Below, piece by piece: positions 34,803-45,491 of a DNA stretch of 64,000 bases. Each line of letters opens with the position of its first letter. The stretch's first letter is position 1. The notes beneath the pieces were generated by a model that searched no databases, was not told the origin of the DNA, and saw only the letters and a program-made list of their open reading frames with translations. Source of the stretch: Coenobita brevimanus. Taxonomy: Eukaryota; Arthropoda; Malacostraca; Decapoda; Coenobitidae. The translations under genes and the position numbers were made by a program. The stretch lies in NCBI GenBank assembly GCA_032717465.1, contig CM064657.1, positions 20,184,232 through 20,248,231 of the forward strand. Direction: 5' to 3'.

Positions 34803-35990
34803 GTCCGACTCAGGGCATAGGCTTCACAGCCTGCTCCCAAGGCCCAGTAGTCCTCCTACATACCATACACCTCCACGTGTCAGCACTTCGGCACTAATAC
34901 CCTCCGTCCATATTGGATATACAGTATGTTAGGGCCCTTTAATACACGACTGGTGTATTGGTATTAGCAGAGGTACTTCTACGACATGTCGGCAGGTCTT
35001 TTGGTTGATCAGTAAAGTCAGCTTTTATGGAATTTAAATCCATAAACTACTGCATGACCCAGCGGGGATTTGAATCTGAGTCCATTAGGACTGCAGGCCA
35101 CCTCTCTACCGATTCAACCCCCTTCCCCCAGGTTTAGTATCTTCTTTAATTTTAAATGGGAAAAGAATATTTCAAGATCTATGTAAAGATGGAGTAAGTT
35201 GGGATGATGCTGTACCGGAAAACATTAAGTCGAGGTGGGAACGGTGGAGAAAGGAACTACACTTGTTGCAACAAGTGAAAATATCAAGATGTTACAAACC
35301 TGAAGAATCTGGAGAAATTAAATCAGTTGAGTTTCATCACTTTTCATATGTTAGTCAGGAAGGCTATGGACAGTGCTCTTACATTAGAGTGATTAATGAC
35401 AAAGGTCAGATGCACTATACACTTGTAACTGCGAAGTCGAGAGTAGTATCCCTTACAGCAACCACTATTCCAAGGTTAGAGTTTGCAGCAACAGTTGTGT
35501 CAGTGAGAATTAGCACAATCCTGAGAAGACAGCTGAATTACCAAATGTCAAAGAAGTATTTTGGACTAATAGCAAAGTAGTACTAGGCTATATCTGTAGT
35601 GATGGTAAGAAATTTCATGTGTATGTAGCAAGCAGGCTTCAGCAAATAAGAGATCAAACATCTCCAGCACACTGGAAGTATGTTGAAAGAGAAAATAATC
35701 CAGCTGACTATGAATCACTAGGCATGCCGGTACATACCATGATCAACAATTCTAAGTGGCGGAATGGACCAAACTTTCTATGGCAACAGTTTGACACAAC
35801 TGAAACTTCAGTAGAAGACCTCATTAATGCAGAAGATGACCCTGAAGTGAAGAAAGTTGTATCATGTCTCACAGAAGTTCAAGAACCATCGTCATTCCTA
35901 GACAAAGTAAAGTATTTCTCAGATTTGCATCATGCTACCAGAGCTACTGCAATATGCCGTAGACTTCAGAAAAAAATCAAAGGTAACGAG
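33816..35990 (+). pseudogene. BEL/Pao reverse transcriptase and RNase H remnant, catalytic Asp pair missing
   Basis: Pieces are the pre-RT block at 33816-34157 (FELDFTDKQIDD), RT fingers at 34154-34339 (GFVWCVPRHAVYHPKKLGN, RVIFDCSAS), palm segments at 34375-34595 (CDISAVYHQVHVSPEHKDLL) and VNDFYV-like sequence near 34650. At 34664 the catalytic YVDD is absent; the text reads YVPYLR, so bases including the Asp codons have been lost. A SINE then interrupts at 34770-35132. RNase H-like and linker pieces resume at 35263-36017 (LVTAKSRVVSLTATTIPRLE, ADYESLGMPVHTM). The copy is inactive. Confidence 0.78.
34770..35132 (-). mobile_element. SINE family 2, copy a (poly-A tail), inside BEL/Pao RT
   Basis: On the minus strand a tRNA-like head near 35130-35070 (GTTGAATCGGTAGAG as a box-A-like core, AGATTCAAATCCC as box B) is followed by a conserved body (GACATGTCG, ATACCAATACACCAG) and CCCTGAGTCGGACACAT. 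It ends in a long poly(A), seen as T at 34770-34799. Other copies lie at 36349, 45121 and 58556. Confidence 0.82.
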
Positions 35991-36099
35991 AAAAATAAAA
36001 ATGTAAAAACAGCTTGACAGAAATTTGTCAAGTCTGAGTATATTCCTGTGGCTGCAGCAGAACTGAAAGAAGCTGAAAATTAGATACTAAAACAACTTT

Positions 36100-37650
36100 A
36101 AGCACAAGCATTCCCAGAAGAAAAAAGAGCATTGATGAACAAAGTTAACAAGGAAAAGTTGATTTGTGGTGTTGGAAGAAACAAGAAAAATGTCTTAAAG
36201 AAATCAAGTCAAATGTATAAGCTTGATCCATTCGTGGATGAAGATGGGATCATCTGAGTAGGTGGAAGGAGCAGAAGAGCAAATATGCACAAAGATAGAA
36301 TGTACCAAGCCATACTACCAAAGAAATCTCACATAACTGATTTGTTGATTTTTTTTTTTTTTTTTTTTTTTTTATGTGTCCGACTCTGGGCAAAGGCTTC
36401 AGGGCCTATATCTCAGGGGCAGTAGCCTATCCCAAGGCCCAGTAGTCCTCCTACACCTCCACATATCACCACTTCGGCGCTAACACCCACCGTCCATACT
36501 GAATACATGCTAGGGCTGTCTCATACAGGACTGGTGTATTGGTATTAGCGGGGGTAATTTTACGACATGTCGGCGGGTCATCTGGTAGATCAGGAAAGTC
36601 TGCCTTTTATGAAATTCAAATCCTTAAACTGTTCCCTGCCCCAGCCGGGATTCGAACCTGGGTCCATCAGGACTGCAGGCCGCCTCTCTACCGATTCAGC
36701 TTACTACCATAAAAAAGTAAAACGTCAAGGTAGGGGTATTACACTAAATTTGAGTATCTGGTTACTGGATCATGGGAGGATCATCCCTAGTAGATAAGCA
36801 TAGAAATCATCTCTAGTAAATAAGCACATTTCCAGGTGTACCATTGGTAGAAAGGTTAGAGGAAGTACACAGGAACAAAAGATGGCAGATTTTCCAACAG
36901 ACAGATTAGAACTTACTGCTCCTTTAACTTATTCTTCGATTGATTTATATGGACCTTTTTATATCATAGAAGGACGTAAGGAACTGAGAAGGTATGGTGT
37001 ATCGTTTACTTGTATGACTTCACGTGCGGTTCACTTAGAAACAATCGACTGTGAACACAGGCTCATTCATCAGTGCCTACCATCGCTTCATAGGACAGAA
37101 GGGGCCTGTACTTCAGTTGAGATCTGATCAGGGTACAAACTTTTTTTGGTGCTAGGAATAAGTTTATGACATGTATAAAAAAATGGATCAAGAGAAAATA
37201 AGAACAGAATTATTAAAGGATCATTGTGACTGGAGAGAATTTAAAACGAATGTACCCCACGCAAGTCATATGGGTGGTGTATGGGAGAGAAAATACGTAC
37301 AGTAAGAAATGTACTGCTTAATCAGCATGGGTCTCAGGTAGACAGAAAAGAGAGTTCTTGCATTCTCACCAATTGAGAAATAAATGGGTAAAGCCACATA
37401 TTTATTTGCATGTAAATGACATATTAAGTGTAGAAGATGATACTATGGTAAGAAATAATTGGGGATAGGGAAAAATAGAATTTCCTACTAATGAAGATGG
37501 TCATGTAAGAAAGGTATAAGTAATGATGTCAGACTCAACTTTAACCAAGGTAAATGTACTCAAGCCATCACCTTCACTGAAAGACCAATTCACAAACTCA
37601 TTTTGTTAGTTGAAGCAGAGTGAGACTGAGATATCCCCTCCAAAGAGCCT
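36100..37650 (+). pseudogene. BEL/Pao integrase remnant, split by a SINE
   Basis: The integrase zinc-domain area lies around 36120-36348 and is interrupted by the SINE at 36349-36703; it resumes with KKVKRQGRGITLN at 36710. The catalytic core begins at 36882-37127: DRLELTAPLTYSSIDLYGPF, then RRYGVSFTCMTSRAVHLETI, which is strongly characteristic of BEL/Pao. Beyond 37127 the frame is broken repeatedly, and only phrases remain (SDQGT near 37120, DEDGHVRKV-like near 37495, DSTLTKVNVLKPSPSLKD near 37530). It would insert the cDNA but is non-functional here. Confidence 0.82.
36349..36703 (-). mobile_element. SINE family 2, copy b, inside BEL/Pao integrase
   Basis: Poly-T at 36349-36373 marks the 3' tail and the tRNA-like head is at the right (GAATCGGTAGAGAGGCGGCC read on the minus strand). 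The body is close to copy a but includes an extra CTATATCTCAGGGGCAGTAG stretch. Confidence 0.82.
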
Positions 37651-37815
37651 ACTTAAGTGTCAAAGCTGTGCCAAAGTATTTTTTTCCTCGTAGTATTAGT
37701 ATTAATTTTCTACTTTTGTACTCATAAAGATATAAGGTAAATTGCTCTCACAATTAAGCGGAGCCACGTAAATGTCATATTCGTTATTTGCATGTATCTG
37801 TGTTATCCCGTTTTA

Positions 37816-38067
37816 TATGCTTGTAGTAACATACATAAATGATGTATCACAATGTTAAGACATAAATGATTACTGATGTTATGCAAAATTTAAATGTTTG
37901 TGTTTGTTTCTTAGACAAAGAACTATTGTATTTCGTTTTTTTCGGAACTGAGCCAGGCACTGATCGGGAATGAACAGAATATCAAGATGCAGTAGAAGAA
38001 ATAAGATGTCAACAAAGCATCCTGGTAATTTCCCTGTAATGCCTCTACTGCCTTGGCCACTTGGTAA
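37816..38067 (+). repeat. 3' LTR of the BEL/Pao element (alignable part)
   Basis: It is collinear with 30398-30674 and shorter by indels. Its right end runs into ATTATTATTATAATT. Confidence 0.75.
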
Positions 38068-38511
38068 AATTATTATTATAATTATGTCTGTAACTTTTCG
38101 TCTCCAATTTTCAAAACACTTACTGAAGATGTACAGCACCATGACCCTGTTAAACTGACCCAGTTTCAGTTGCCTTGATCTACTATTCAAGGTCACGGGT
38201 CTAAAAATGTCCAAAAATCATGAACTTTCAACGTCAGTTTACTCAAACATATATTAGAGATACATGAACATGGAAGAAAATCCCGTGATAGAATTATTTT
38301 CTACATTTTTGCATGGAAGACATCGAAGCTCATTCATGCATAGCATTACAATGTTTAGGACACCCAACTTGTCAACATTGTTAATTGCTCTTCCATACCG
38401 AAAAAAAAAAAAAAAAAAAAAACATATGAAGCATTTCTTGGCCCTAGATGTTTTGCCTGATCCTAGACCAGGTCTGTATAATATTTAATGGCAGTTTAAC
38501 TAACGGTTTTT
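38068..38511. other. Unassigned DNA with an A-rich tract
   Basis: There is an internal poly(A) run at 38401-38422. A plus-strand frame at 38264-38488 reads across the A-run; the flanking words (STLLIALPY, FLALDVLP) look vaguely transposase-like, but I cannot assign them. Confidence 0.4.
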
Positions 38512-38645
38512 GATGGAGCCAGGATTCCGTGAGCTTGAATGATGAGTGAATGGAAGCGTGGCTCATTGAATTGCGCAAAATTAGGCTGTCTGGACGTTGC
38601 TACCCCTCACCCTGCTCTAGGATGGGAAAGGAGGTCCGGATTATG
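38512..38645 (+). mobile_element. Repeat family 4, copy b
   Basis: It is collinear with 63584-63716: GAGCCAGGATTC, CTTGAAT, GAATGAATGGAAGCGTGGC-like, GGCTGTCTGGAC, CCTCACCCTGC, GGGAAAGGAGGTCCGGA, and then a (GAT)n tail. The third copy (29590) keeps only the 3' end. The tail differs in each copy, as in retroposed SINE-like repeats. I see no clear tRNA-like head. Confidence 0.65.
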
Positions 38646-38719
38646 ATGATGATGATGACAAAAAACAAGTTGAACAATATCCTCATAGGTGGAGATCAGT
38701 AACTGTCTCTAGGTTAGTC

Positions 38720-38765
38720 TTCTGCTACTACTACTACTACTACAATTACTACTACTACTACTACT

Positions 38766-38796
<31 letters not shown>

Positions 38797-38798
38797 TC
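38720..38798. repeat. (ACT)n and (ATA)n trinucleotide repeats
   Basis: ACT/CTA repeats at 38729-38766 are followed by AATAAT at 38768-38797. Confidence 0.9.
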
Positions 38799-38815
38799 TA
38801 TCTATCTATCTATAG
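38799..38815. repeat. (TATC)n tail of the RTE-like LINE
   Basis: It abuts the LINE 3' end. Read on the minus strand it is CGGGCTATAGATAGATAGAT, the same junction as at 54165-54190. Confidence 0.85.
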
Positions 38816-40880
38816 CCCGACGCCCTAATCCCGCAAAGGGTGGCCGCAGACAAAACGCCTCCAAGTCACTCTGTCACCCACCATTTGACTCCCCTCCCCC
38901 CAACTCATCCCCCCCTCCCTCATATACCTCTCAACTCCATCCCTCCACCTCATCCTCGGTCTACCCCTCCCTCTCCCTCCCTCCACTTCACCTACATACA
39001 CCCTCTTAGTCAGTCTTTCATTCTCCATTCTCTCCACATGTCCAAACCACCTCAGTGTATTTCTCCTAATCTTTTCAACCACATCCACATCTACCCCACA
39101 ACGTTCCTTCACTTCTTCATTCGTCAACCTGTCCCTCCACGTCACTCCACATGCTCCTCTCAAGTAACTCATTTCCACTGCTCTCACTCTTGACTTGTTC
39201 CCCTCTTGCAAGGTCCACGCCTCGCTCCCATACGTCAGGGTAGGGATCACAATACCATCATGCAGTGACTTCTTAACTTCCATACTCACCTCCCTATTTC
39301 TCATCACTGCTTTCAGTGTACCAACAACCTTTCTTCCCTGCTGTACCCTTTCACGTACTTCATCCCCCAAAGTTCCATCCTTACTCATCACACTACCCAA
39401 GTACTTGAATGCACTCACATTCTCCATATCCTCACCATCCAACCTCACTGCACACTCTGTGACTTCATTCCTCTCAAACGCCATAACTTTACTTTTGTTT
39501 ACATTAACTTTCAGCTTCCTCCTCCTACACACTGTCCCAAATTCATTCACCAAACCTTGCAACTCCCATTCATCTTCACTCAACAATACTGTATCATCAG
39601 CAAACAGCAACACCGGAAGCCTCCAAATCTCACCCTCATTCATTAGGGCCACCCCCACATCCACTGCCCTACCTTGCACCTCCTTTACAACCCCATCCAT
39701 ATATATATTAAACAGCCATGGAGACATCACACACCCCTGTTTCAGTCCCACATTGAGATCAAAGAACTCACTCAGCTCACCATCCACTCGCACCGTAGCC
39801 CTAGCTCCCTCTTACATACTCTTCACAGCACTCAACAATTTCCCCTCCGCTCCATATATTCTTAATACCTTCCACATACCTTGCCTATCTATTTTGTCAT
39901 AAGCTTTCTCCAAGTCCATGAAGGCAGCATACACTTTCCTTCCCTTCTCTAGATACTTCTCCACTAAACATCTTAGAACAAATATCTGATCTACACATCC
40001 TTTTCCCTTCCTAAATCCCCCTTGTTCTTCTCCAACTAGCTCCACTGTCATATGCCTAACCCTATCAATGAGTATTCTACCATATATTTTACCAGTCACA
40101 CTAAGAAGGCAAATACCCCTATGGTTACCACATACTTCTCTATCCCCTTTTCCTTTGTACAGAGGAACAATTATACCTGATTTCCAGTCCTCTGGAACCT
40201 TTCCCTCTTCCCAAGCCAATCTACACAACTTCCATATCCACTCCACAACAACCTCATCCCCATACCTAAGCATTTCACCACACACTCCATCAATTCCTGG
40301 GGCCTTTCCCAGCTTAATCTTCTTCATCGCTTCCACTACTTCCGACCTACTGATCTCTTCCTCCCTCCTCTCATCTCTTCTTCTCCCAGCCATTCCCCAA
40401 CCACTTATACTCACACTGCTCTCACTCTCTACATTCAACAAATCCTCAAAGTGCTCCTTCCATCTCCTCAATTTCTCTCTCTTCTCCACCAACAATCTAT
40501 TATTCCTATCTTTCACTCCCCTACTACTTCCCCTTTCACACTGCCTTACTTTCTTTACCTCCTTCCAAAACAATTTCTTACTCTCCCTCCATTTCACACT
40601 CAGATTCCTCTCAAACTCTTCATCCACTTTCTTCTTACTCTCCTTCACCAGTCTCTTAACCTCCCTTCTCCTGCTCACATATACCTCTCTCTTCTCTCTC
40701 TCTCATCTTCTCCCCTACCTCTACTCGCCAACCATTCACCATATGCCTTCTTCTTTTGTTCCACAGCTCGTTTCACCTCTTCATTCCACCATGCTGTCCC
40801 TTGCACACCCTTGCATCTCCTCCTCACTCCACAAACCGCCACACACGCTGCGCTTATCTCTTCCGTGAATATCTTACATA
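38816..40880 (-). pseudogene. RTE-like LINE (family B), copy 1, 5'-truncated
   Basis: On the minus strand this begins inside the post-endonuclease linker near 40870 (KIFTEEISAACVAVCGVRR). A frame change near 40690 moves to the frame of 40678-39812: MSRRREVKRLVKESKKK, KAPGIDGVCGEMLRYG, GIIVPLYKGKGD, RGICLLSVTGKIYGRIL, EQGGFRKGKGCVDQIF, AFMDLEKAYDKIDR. A single in-frame TAA at about 39812-39814 interrupts it, and the same frame then runs from 39793 to 38825: GLKQGCVMSPWLFNIYMDG, catalytic LLFADDTVLL, KYLGSVMSKDG, NTLRWFGHVERM. The native ORF would be endonuclease plus RT. This is the best-preserved RT of the three family copies. Antisense frames rich in Pro and Ser are shadows. Confidence 0.9.
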
Positions 40881-40881
40881 C

Positions 40882-40965
40882 ATAATAATAATATAATATT
40901 ACATACATAATAATAATAATTATTATTATTATAATAATAATAGTAAGTAGTAGTAGTAGTAGTAC

Positions 40966-40999
<34 letters not shown>

Positions 41000-41191
41000 T
41001 GTTGTATTAGTGGTAGTAGTAGTAGTAGTAATCGTAGTAGTAGTAGTAGTAATAGTAGTAGTAGCAGTAGTAGTAGAAGTAATAGTAGTAGTAGTAGTAG
41101 TAGTCGTAGTAACGGCAGCAGCAGCAGCCTCAGCAGCAGTAGTAGCTAGTTGCAGTATTGGTGATATTATTGTTGGTGGTGATAGTATTGA

Positions 41192-41225
<34 letters not shown>

Positions 41226-41255
41226 GTTGTTGTTGTTGTTGTCTGTTGTTACTGT
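40882..41255. repeat. Trinucleotide repeat field (ATA, AGT, ATT)
   Basis: ATA/TTA repeats come first, then about 220 bases of (AGT)n with point changes (roughly 40940-41150), then (ATT)n/(GTT)n at 41188-41245. Poly-Val or poly-Asn frames here are artefacts. Confidence 0.95.
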
Positions 41256-42538
41256 TGGTAGTGGTGGCGGTAGTATTATTTTGCATCCTACAAAAAACTC
41301 ACATGACCATATTTCACACCAGACATTCGTGATCTGTTCCAAAGAACCTGCACGAATACATACCAACAATCGTAACTGTGTTTATTTCTCCTTGACATAA
41401 TAGTCTTTTCACCGTAGCTTTCTGACGCAAGGGAGGTTCGTGATTCCTTCCGTAAATACAACACTAACGTACACAAAGACTGATTTTTTTTTTTTTTTCG
41501 TCATTAGCCCCTTGTGTATGATGTCGATTAATATTATTAAAGCTATGTTCAGACGTTGTTATTCAGCTTAGGAAGAACTTCTAGTAGAGAAAGGGTTAAT
41601 GATGCCTATCATCTAATGCCTCCAGTTCGAGAATAACTCCCAAAACCTGAATAAAACTGCCAGGAGGCAGCAGATGGTAAATAAGATCATGCAAGCGTAG
41701 TGTCAGGGACGTCTTGTGACTCCTTCCATAAGGACACCGAGAAAATACACAGAGTATGTATATACTGTACTTACCGATTTTATTTTTTCATCTTTTAGGT
41801 GTAAAATTCATAGGACCCTATTTCGCCCAGCGATCTGAATTACCAAGAGGTGAATGGAAGTATTCAGTGAAGTAATGTTATCATGGGAGTGAAAGTTTAT
41901 CCCATCACAATGAATACGGTGTTCGTTTATTATTCATGTTGCTACCCAGACGAAGTAATTCAGTACTGGAAATGAATCTGTAGTGAAGGAGTTAACGAAG
42001 GGTACAGGGAATCCAACCCATCCAGGTAGAAAACTCTCCTATGCTGAAAGAAGTCGTCGGAAGATTGCAAGAATACGACTGACGTACTCGGCTGAAATAA
42101 AGCCTCCAAACTGCAGTAGTTTAGTTTTTTCACTGCTATGTATCTCTTTCTTATACAAAACCGTCTGGATTTTATTTCCACCCCCTTCACATTTAAAACT
42201 TGCCTCTGAGATCGGTTAAACTGCTTGGTGGTAATACAAATTTAATTCCATGGCAGTGCAAGATGTTCCCTTATTCTTACATTATTCAGATAATTTACAT
42301 GTTTTCACCATGTCACTCTGGTCATAGTATGGAGGTCAGCAAGGGTTTTAATGGACTAGGTTTATTCTCGCCTTGGCAATAATTCATGTTTTGTAGACTC
42401 GCCAGCTGCCCTGCGATCGAACTCAGCACTGGCCGACTATCACATTCAGTCGTTAGTCACTGTATAACTACAGTTCCTAAAAGAATGAATTGTGATTCGA
42501 CTCCTTAATCCATGCAACGTTTCGGGAAATTTAGTGAC
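41256..42538. other. Unassigned DNA, no gene seen
   Basis: There is no credible frame. The drifted phrase GTTCGTGATTCCTTCC with CACAAAGA (41431-41485) and GTGACTCCTTCCATAAGGAC (41717) echo 26382-26430, suggesting an old shared repeat. A short T run is at 41488-41501. Confidence 0.5.
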
Positions 42539-42775
42539 ACTGTGTGGAGGTGAATATACTAAGACATGGCACTGCAAATAAGGAAATTCGGGAGGGCCGT
42601 GGTGTTGATGTGAATATGCTGGAAAGATTTCGAAGAAGTGCCATGCCATGGTTTGGCCAAGTGAAGAGAAATAAGAATGACAGATGTCTAGGAGAGTGTG
42701 TGGGAGTGAGGCGGGGAGGAGAGGGGGAGATCGAGGCTGAGATGGAGGGATGGGTTGGAGAGGTATCAGAGTGAG
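42539..42775 (+). pseudogene. Old RTE-like LINE 3' fragment
   Basis: The frame at 42544-42774 reads RGVDVNMLERFRRSAMPWFG followed by QVKRNKNDR, a drifted match to the C-terminal GVDVDVVEKIRRNTLRWFGH region of RTE-like family B. Only this C-terminal section remains and the tail is lost. Confidence 0.7.
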
Positions 42776-43261
42776 GATAGTGTGATATGAAGCAGGGACA
42801 GCCAGATAACGGAGGACATGACATATATGCAATTTATTAGTGGTTACCTCCTCTCCTCCGGAAGTAAAGCCTCTGGCTATAGATTTACTTGTAAATTATC
42901 CTTCACGAATAATAACAGTACTGGCTTATCGTTACTCTTTCCTCAGCAAGACAACGCATCATAGTTCACGTGAGTTGCGGGAACGACTTGGTCTTTGTTA
43001 CCAGTGTCTACCCTGCATCGTTTTGCACCTTTAAAAACATTTTTATTCTTTAGTGACAATTCCTTCATGTCTGACAATTACATGGATGATTAGTTGTTGC
43101 TGTTGTGGAGTAACCAGAGCTGTCCCATTACCCACAGGCAAGTGAACACCCCTGCAGGACAGTCCCGTGCAGCGAACTGATGTTTCTTTGCGGTAGCCAG
43201 CACTCCGTCACAGCAAGGCGCTGGGAAAAGAGTGGAAGTTAAATTCTCGAAAGGACACCCC
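42776..43261. other. Unassigned DNA
   Basis: I see no gene or recognisable repeat. Confidence 0.5.
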
Positions 43262-43352
43262 ATTTGCGTCTCTCCACCCAGTTAAAGAGGGCACCATTGT
43301 AGGCCCCACAGCACCCTGTAATTTGGTTATATAATTACCATCCAGCATTATA
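43262..43352 (-). mobile_element. SINE family 1 fragment
   Basis: Read on the minus strand, GCTGGATGGTAATTATATAA followed by CCAAATTACAGGG matches the GCTGGATGGTAACCATATAA part of copy b, just 3' of its hairpin. Confidence 0.6.
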
Positions 43353-44297
43353 GACAGCTTTTTAGGTTACAGTAAATCGTTCGGCTTGTCAGTTGGTGTA
43401 CAGCATCCTGCAGTAGAAAGAAGAGTAATATAAAGTTTCGGGAAGAATGGGAGAAAGAGAGGGAGAGGGCAGAAACAGAAATAGTATGCTTAAGGTGATG
43501 GCAGAAGTAGGCAGCTAGTACTACATCAAGTGAGTGGAGCTCCACACCACTTACCACCAATCGTTAATTAGTAATTTCACGAAGCACCATAAATATCTAC
43601 GGTTCTCACACTAACAAACTGTGTGGTTCCATGCAACACACAAGACGTGCACGTGCGTTATACGGGCCGCACTGTATTTCTCTGGCAGTCTTTCTGAGGA
43701 ACTGAAAGCTGATGGGGAGACATGTCTTGCCTTCTGAGAAATAAATGTAAACGCTCTCTAGCCAAACTGACTTCCTCTTGTTTTTGTGACTTTCGTATCT
43801 TTCCCCTCTTTTATTCTCAGGTCTGTGTTTTCCTCCTAACCCACGTGTATTTTTTGTACAAACTGTAATTATATTTCTGTCCTTTAGGTCGTTCAGTCTA
43901 TGTACCATCATATTTTTCTTCTTTCCTCATTTGGTCTATGTATCGTTCTCTTTTCCTCTCCTGCACCATGTGCATTTTCCTCCTATCTCTACCTGTCACC
44001 TAGGTATCTTCCTTTCCTCTTTTTTTCTTGCAGCCTGTGCATCTTTTCTCCTGTAACCTTTATGCCGCAGTGAAGGATGCACGGCAGGCATGACACAGTG
44101 TCCTCTAAGGAATGGTTACATGGCCATGCTATCCCTTCTTTGGCTCCACGGACTCTTCACTGCTGCCATACATCTGTAATAGATAACAAGGATGGAACCT
44201 GTGCTGGTCGCTGCTCAACACTTCAAGACCCCATCAAATGCTGCACTGAACACCACAGGACTTCTGGTCCAAACTTGCTTTTCGTGGCATTTATACT
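43353..44297. other. Unassigned DNA, partly pyrimidine-rich
   Basis: 43900-44060 is rich in TTTCCTC words. A 101-residue minus-strand frame at 43911-43606 shows no family features. I see nothing I can name. Confidence 0.45.
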
Positions 44298-45073
44298 GTT
44301 ACATCCCCGCTTCCCACACTGCCACAGGCTCCATCAGCAGTAGTACAGTATAGGAAGGACATTGCCCAATGAGTTGTTCATCCTATGTTCAGCCTTCATG
44401 TGTACAGTACAGTACGCAAGATCAGCTGAGGCGTTGTAATGAACACTGTCATTATTTTCCAAAAAACTACACTTAATGCTTTCCAACTTCACTGTTTTCA
44501 CAAGCAGAGTTACACAAAGTTTACTAACTGCAATTACACTTAATGCCTGACAACACTTCACTGTTTTCACAAGTACCGACAATAATCTTCACTAACTGTA
44601 ATTACACATAATCCTTGCCAGCAACACTTCACAAATTTCACTAACAGCACTGCATTGACACCGCACTACACTCAAGCTGAACCAAAAACCGACTGAACCT
44701 GAATTAGTCTCTTCCTCATTCTTGTATAACCTTCCTTGCATCTCCAACATTCTAGAACGTGCTGGTCCTGTACCTGCCCCCAGGAACAACAGTTACCAAT
44801 TCGGAGACAACCAAAACATGCAAGAGTTTTCTTACATTACATAATACTGTAAATTATTTACCATACTAACTTGATTTAAATTACATAAGCAATCATATTA
44901 AAAACATTATAAAGAAAAAGAGCAGAAATATTAATGCATACCTTATGAAATAACTACGCTCACAAACAGCAGGCAAACTGGCAACTCACTTGTACCAGAA
45001 CCAGCCTACCATAAACATTGGAAAACATCGAGAAGCTCCTCGCTACCTAACTGGCAAACCTCGCTTCTTAACA
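44298..45073 (-). repeat. 3' LTR of the minus-strand gypsy
   Basis: It is collinear with 50794-51596 over its whole length. A short motif family (CTTCACTAACTGTAATTACA) is repeated inside both LTRs, giving internal near-tandem units. Confidence 0.92.
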
Positions 45074-45088
45074 CTACCCCCTCCCTAG
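45074..45088 (-). other. Polypurine tract
   Basis: On the minus strand AGGGAGGGGGTAG lies directly upstream of the 3' LTR start TGTTAAG. Confidence 0.85.
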
Positions 45089-45120
45089 ACCTTTGTCGTC
45101 CTGACAAAACAACACAGTAT

Positions 45121-45457
45121 TTTTTTTTTTATGTGTCTGACACTGGACATAGGCTTCACAGCCTGCTATCAAGGCCCAGTAATCCTCCTACATACCATAC
45201 ACCCCTACATGTCACCACTTTGGCACTAACATCTACCGTCCATATTGAATACATGCTAGGGCTGTCTCATACAGGACTGGTGTATTGGTATTAGTGAGGG
45301 TATTTTTACGACATGTCGGCGGGTCTTCTGGTAGATCAGTAAAGTCTGATTTAATGAAATTCAAATCCCTAAATTGTTCCCTGCTCCAGCAGGGATTTGA
45401 TCCTGGGTCCAGTAGGACTGCAGGCCACCTCTCTATCGATTGAGCCACCGCCTCCCC
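45121..45457 (-). mobile_element. SINE family 2, copy c, near the gypsy 3' end
   Basis: Poly-T at 45121-45130 is the tail. The head at the right reads, on the minus strand, GGCGGTGGCTCAATCGATAG, with box B GGATCAAATCCC. It is the best-preserved tRNA-like head of the four copies. Confidence 0.85.
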
Positions 45458-45491
45458 CAAGCATAAACCTTAATCCTGATGAAACATCTAC

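Larger units (their letters stand above)
30398..38067 (+). mobile_element. Degenerate BEL/Pao LTR retrotransposon with two nested SINEs
   Basis: The alignable LTR parts lie at 30398-30674 and 37816-38067. Between them are gag (from about 31055), Cys/His knuckles (about 32960-33140), a protease region, RT and integrase in BEL/Pao order. All have many stops and frameshifts. SINE family 2 copies interrupt it at 34770-35132 and 36349-36703. The LTR outer borders are unclear, so the true element may extend left towards 30313. A family-level match is supported by phrases such as LTEKGREYQ, VIFDCSAS and RRYGVSFTCMTSRAVHLE. Confidence 0.85.

Noticed and set aside
38264..38488. Possible transposase fragment (LLIALPY ... 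FLALDVLP)
   Set aside because: The frame is bridged by a poly(A) run coding for Lys, and the flanking match is too weak to name.
39195..40868. Pro/Ser/Thr-rich plus-strand frames opposite the RTE-like RT (also 51932-52920 and 59521-60572 minus)
   Set aside because: They are antisense shadows of Lys/Glu/Arg-rich RTE coding sequence and recur opposite every copy.
43606..43911. 101-residue minus-strand frame
   Set aside because: It has no motif, domain or repeat link; treated as a chance frame.
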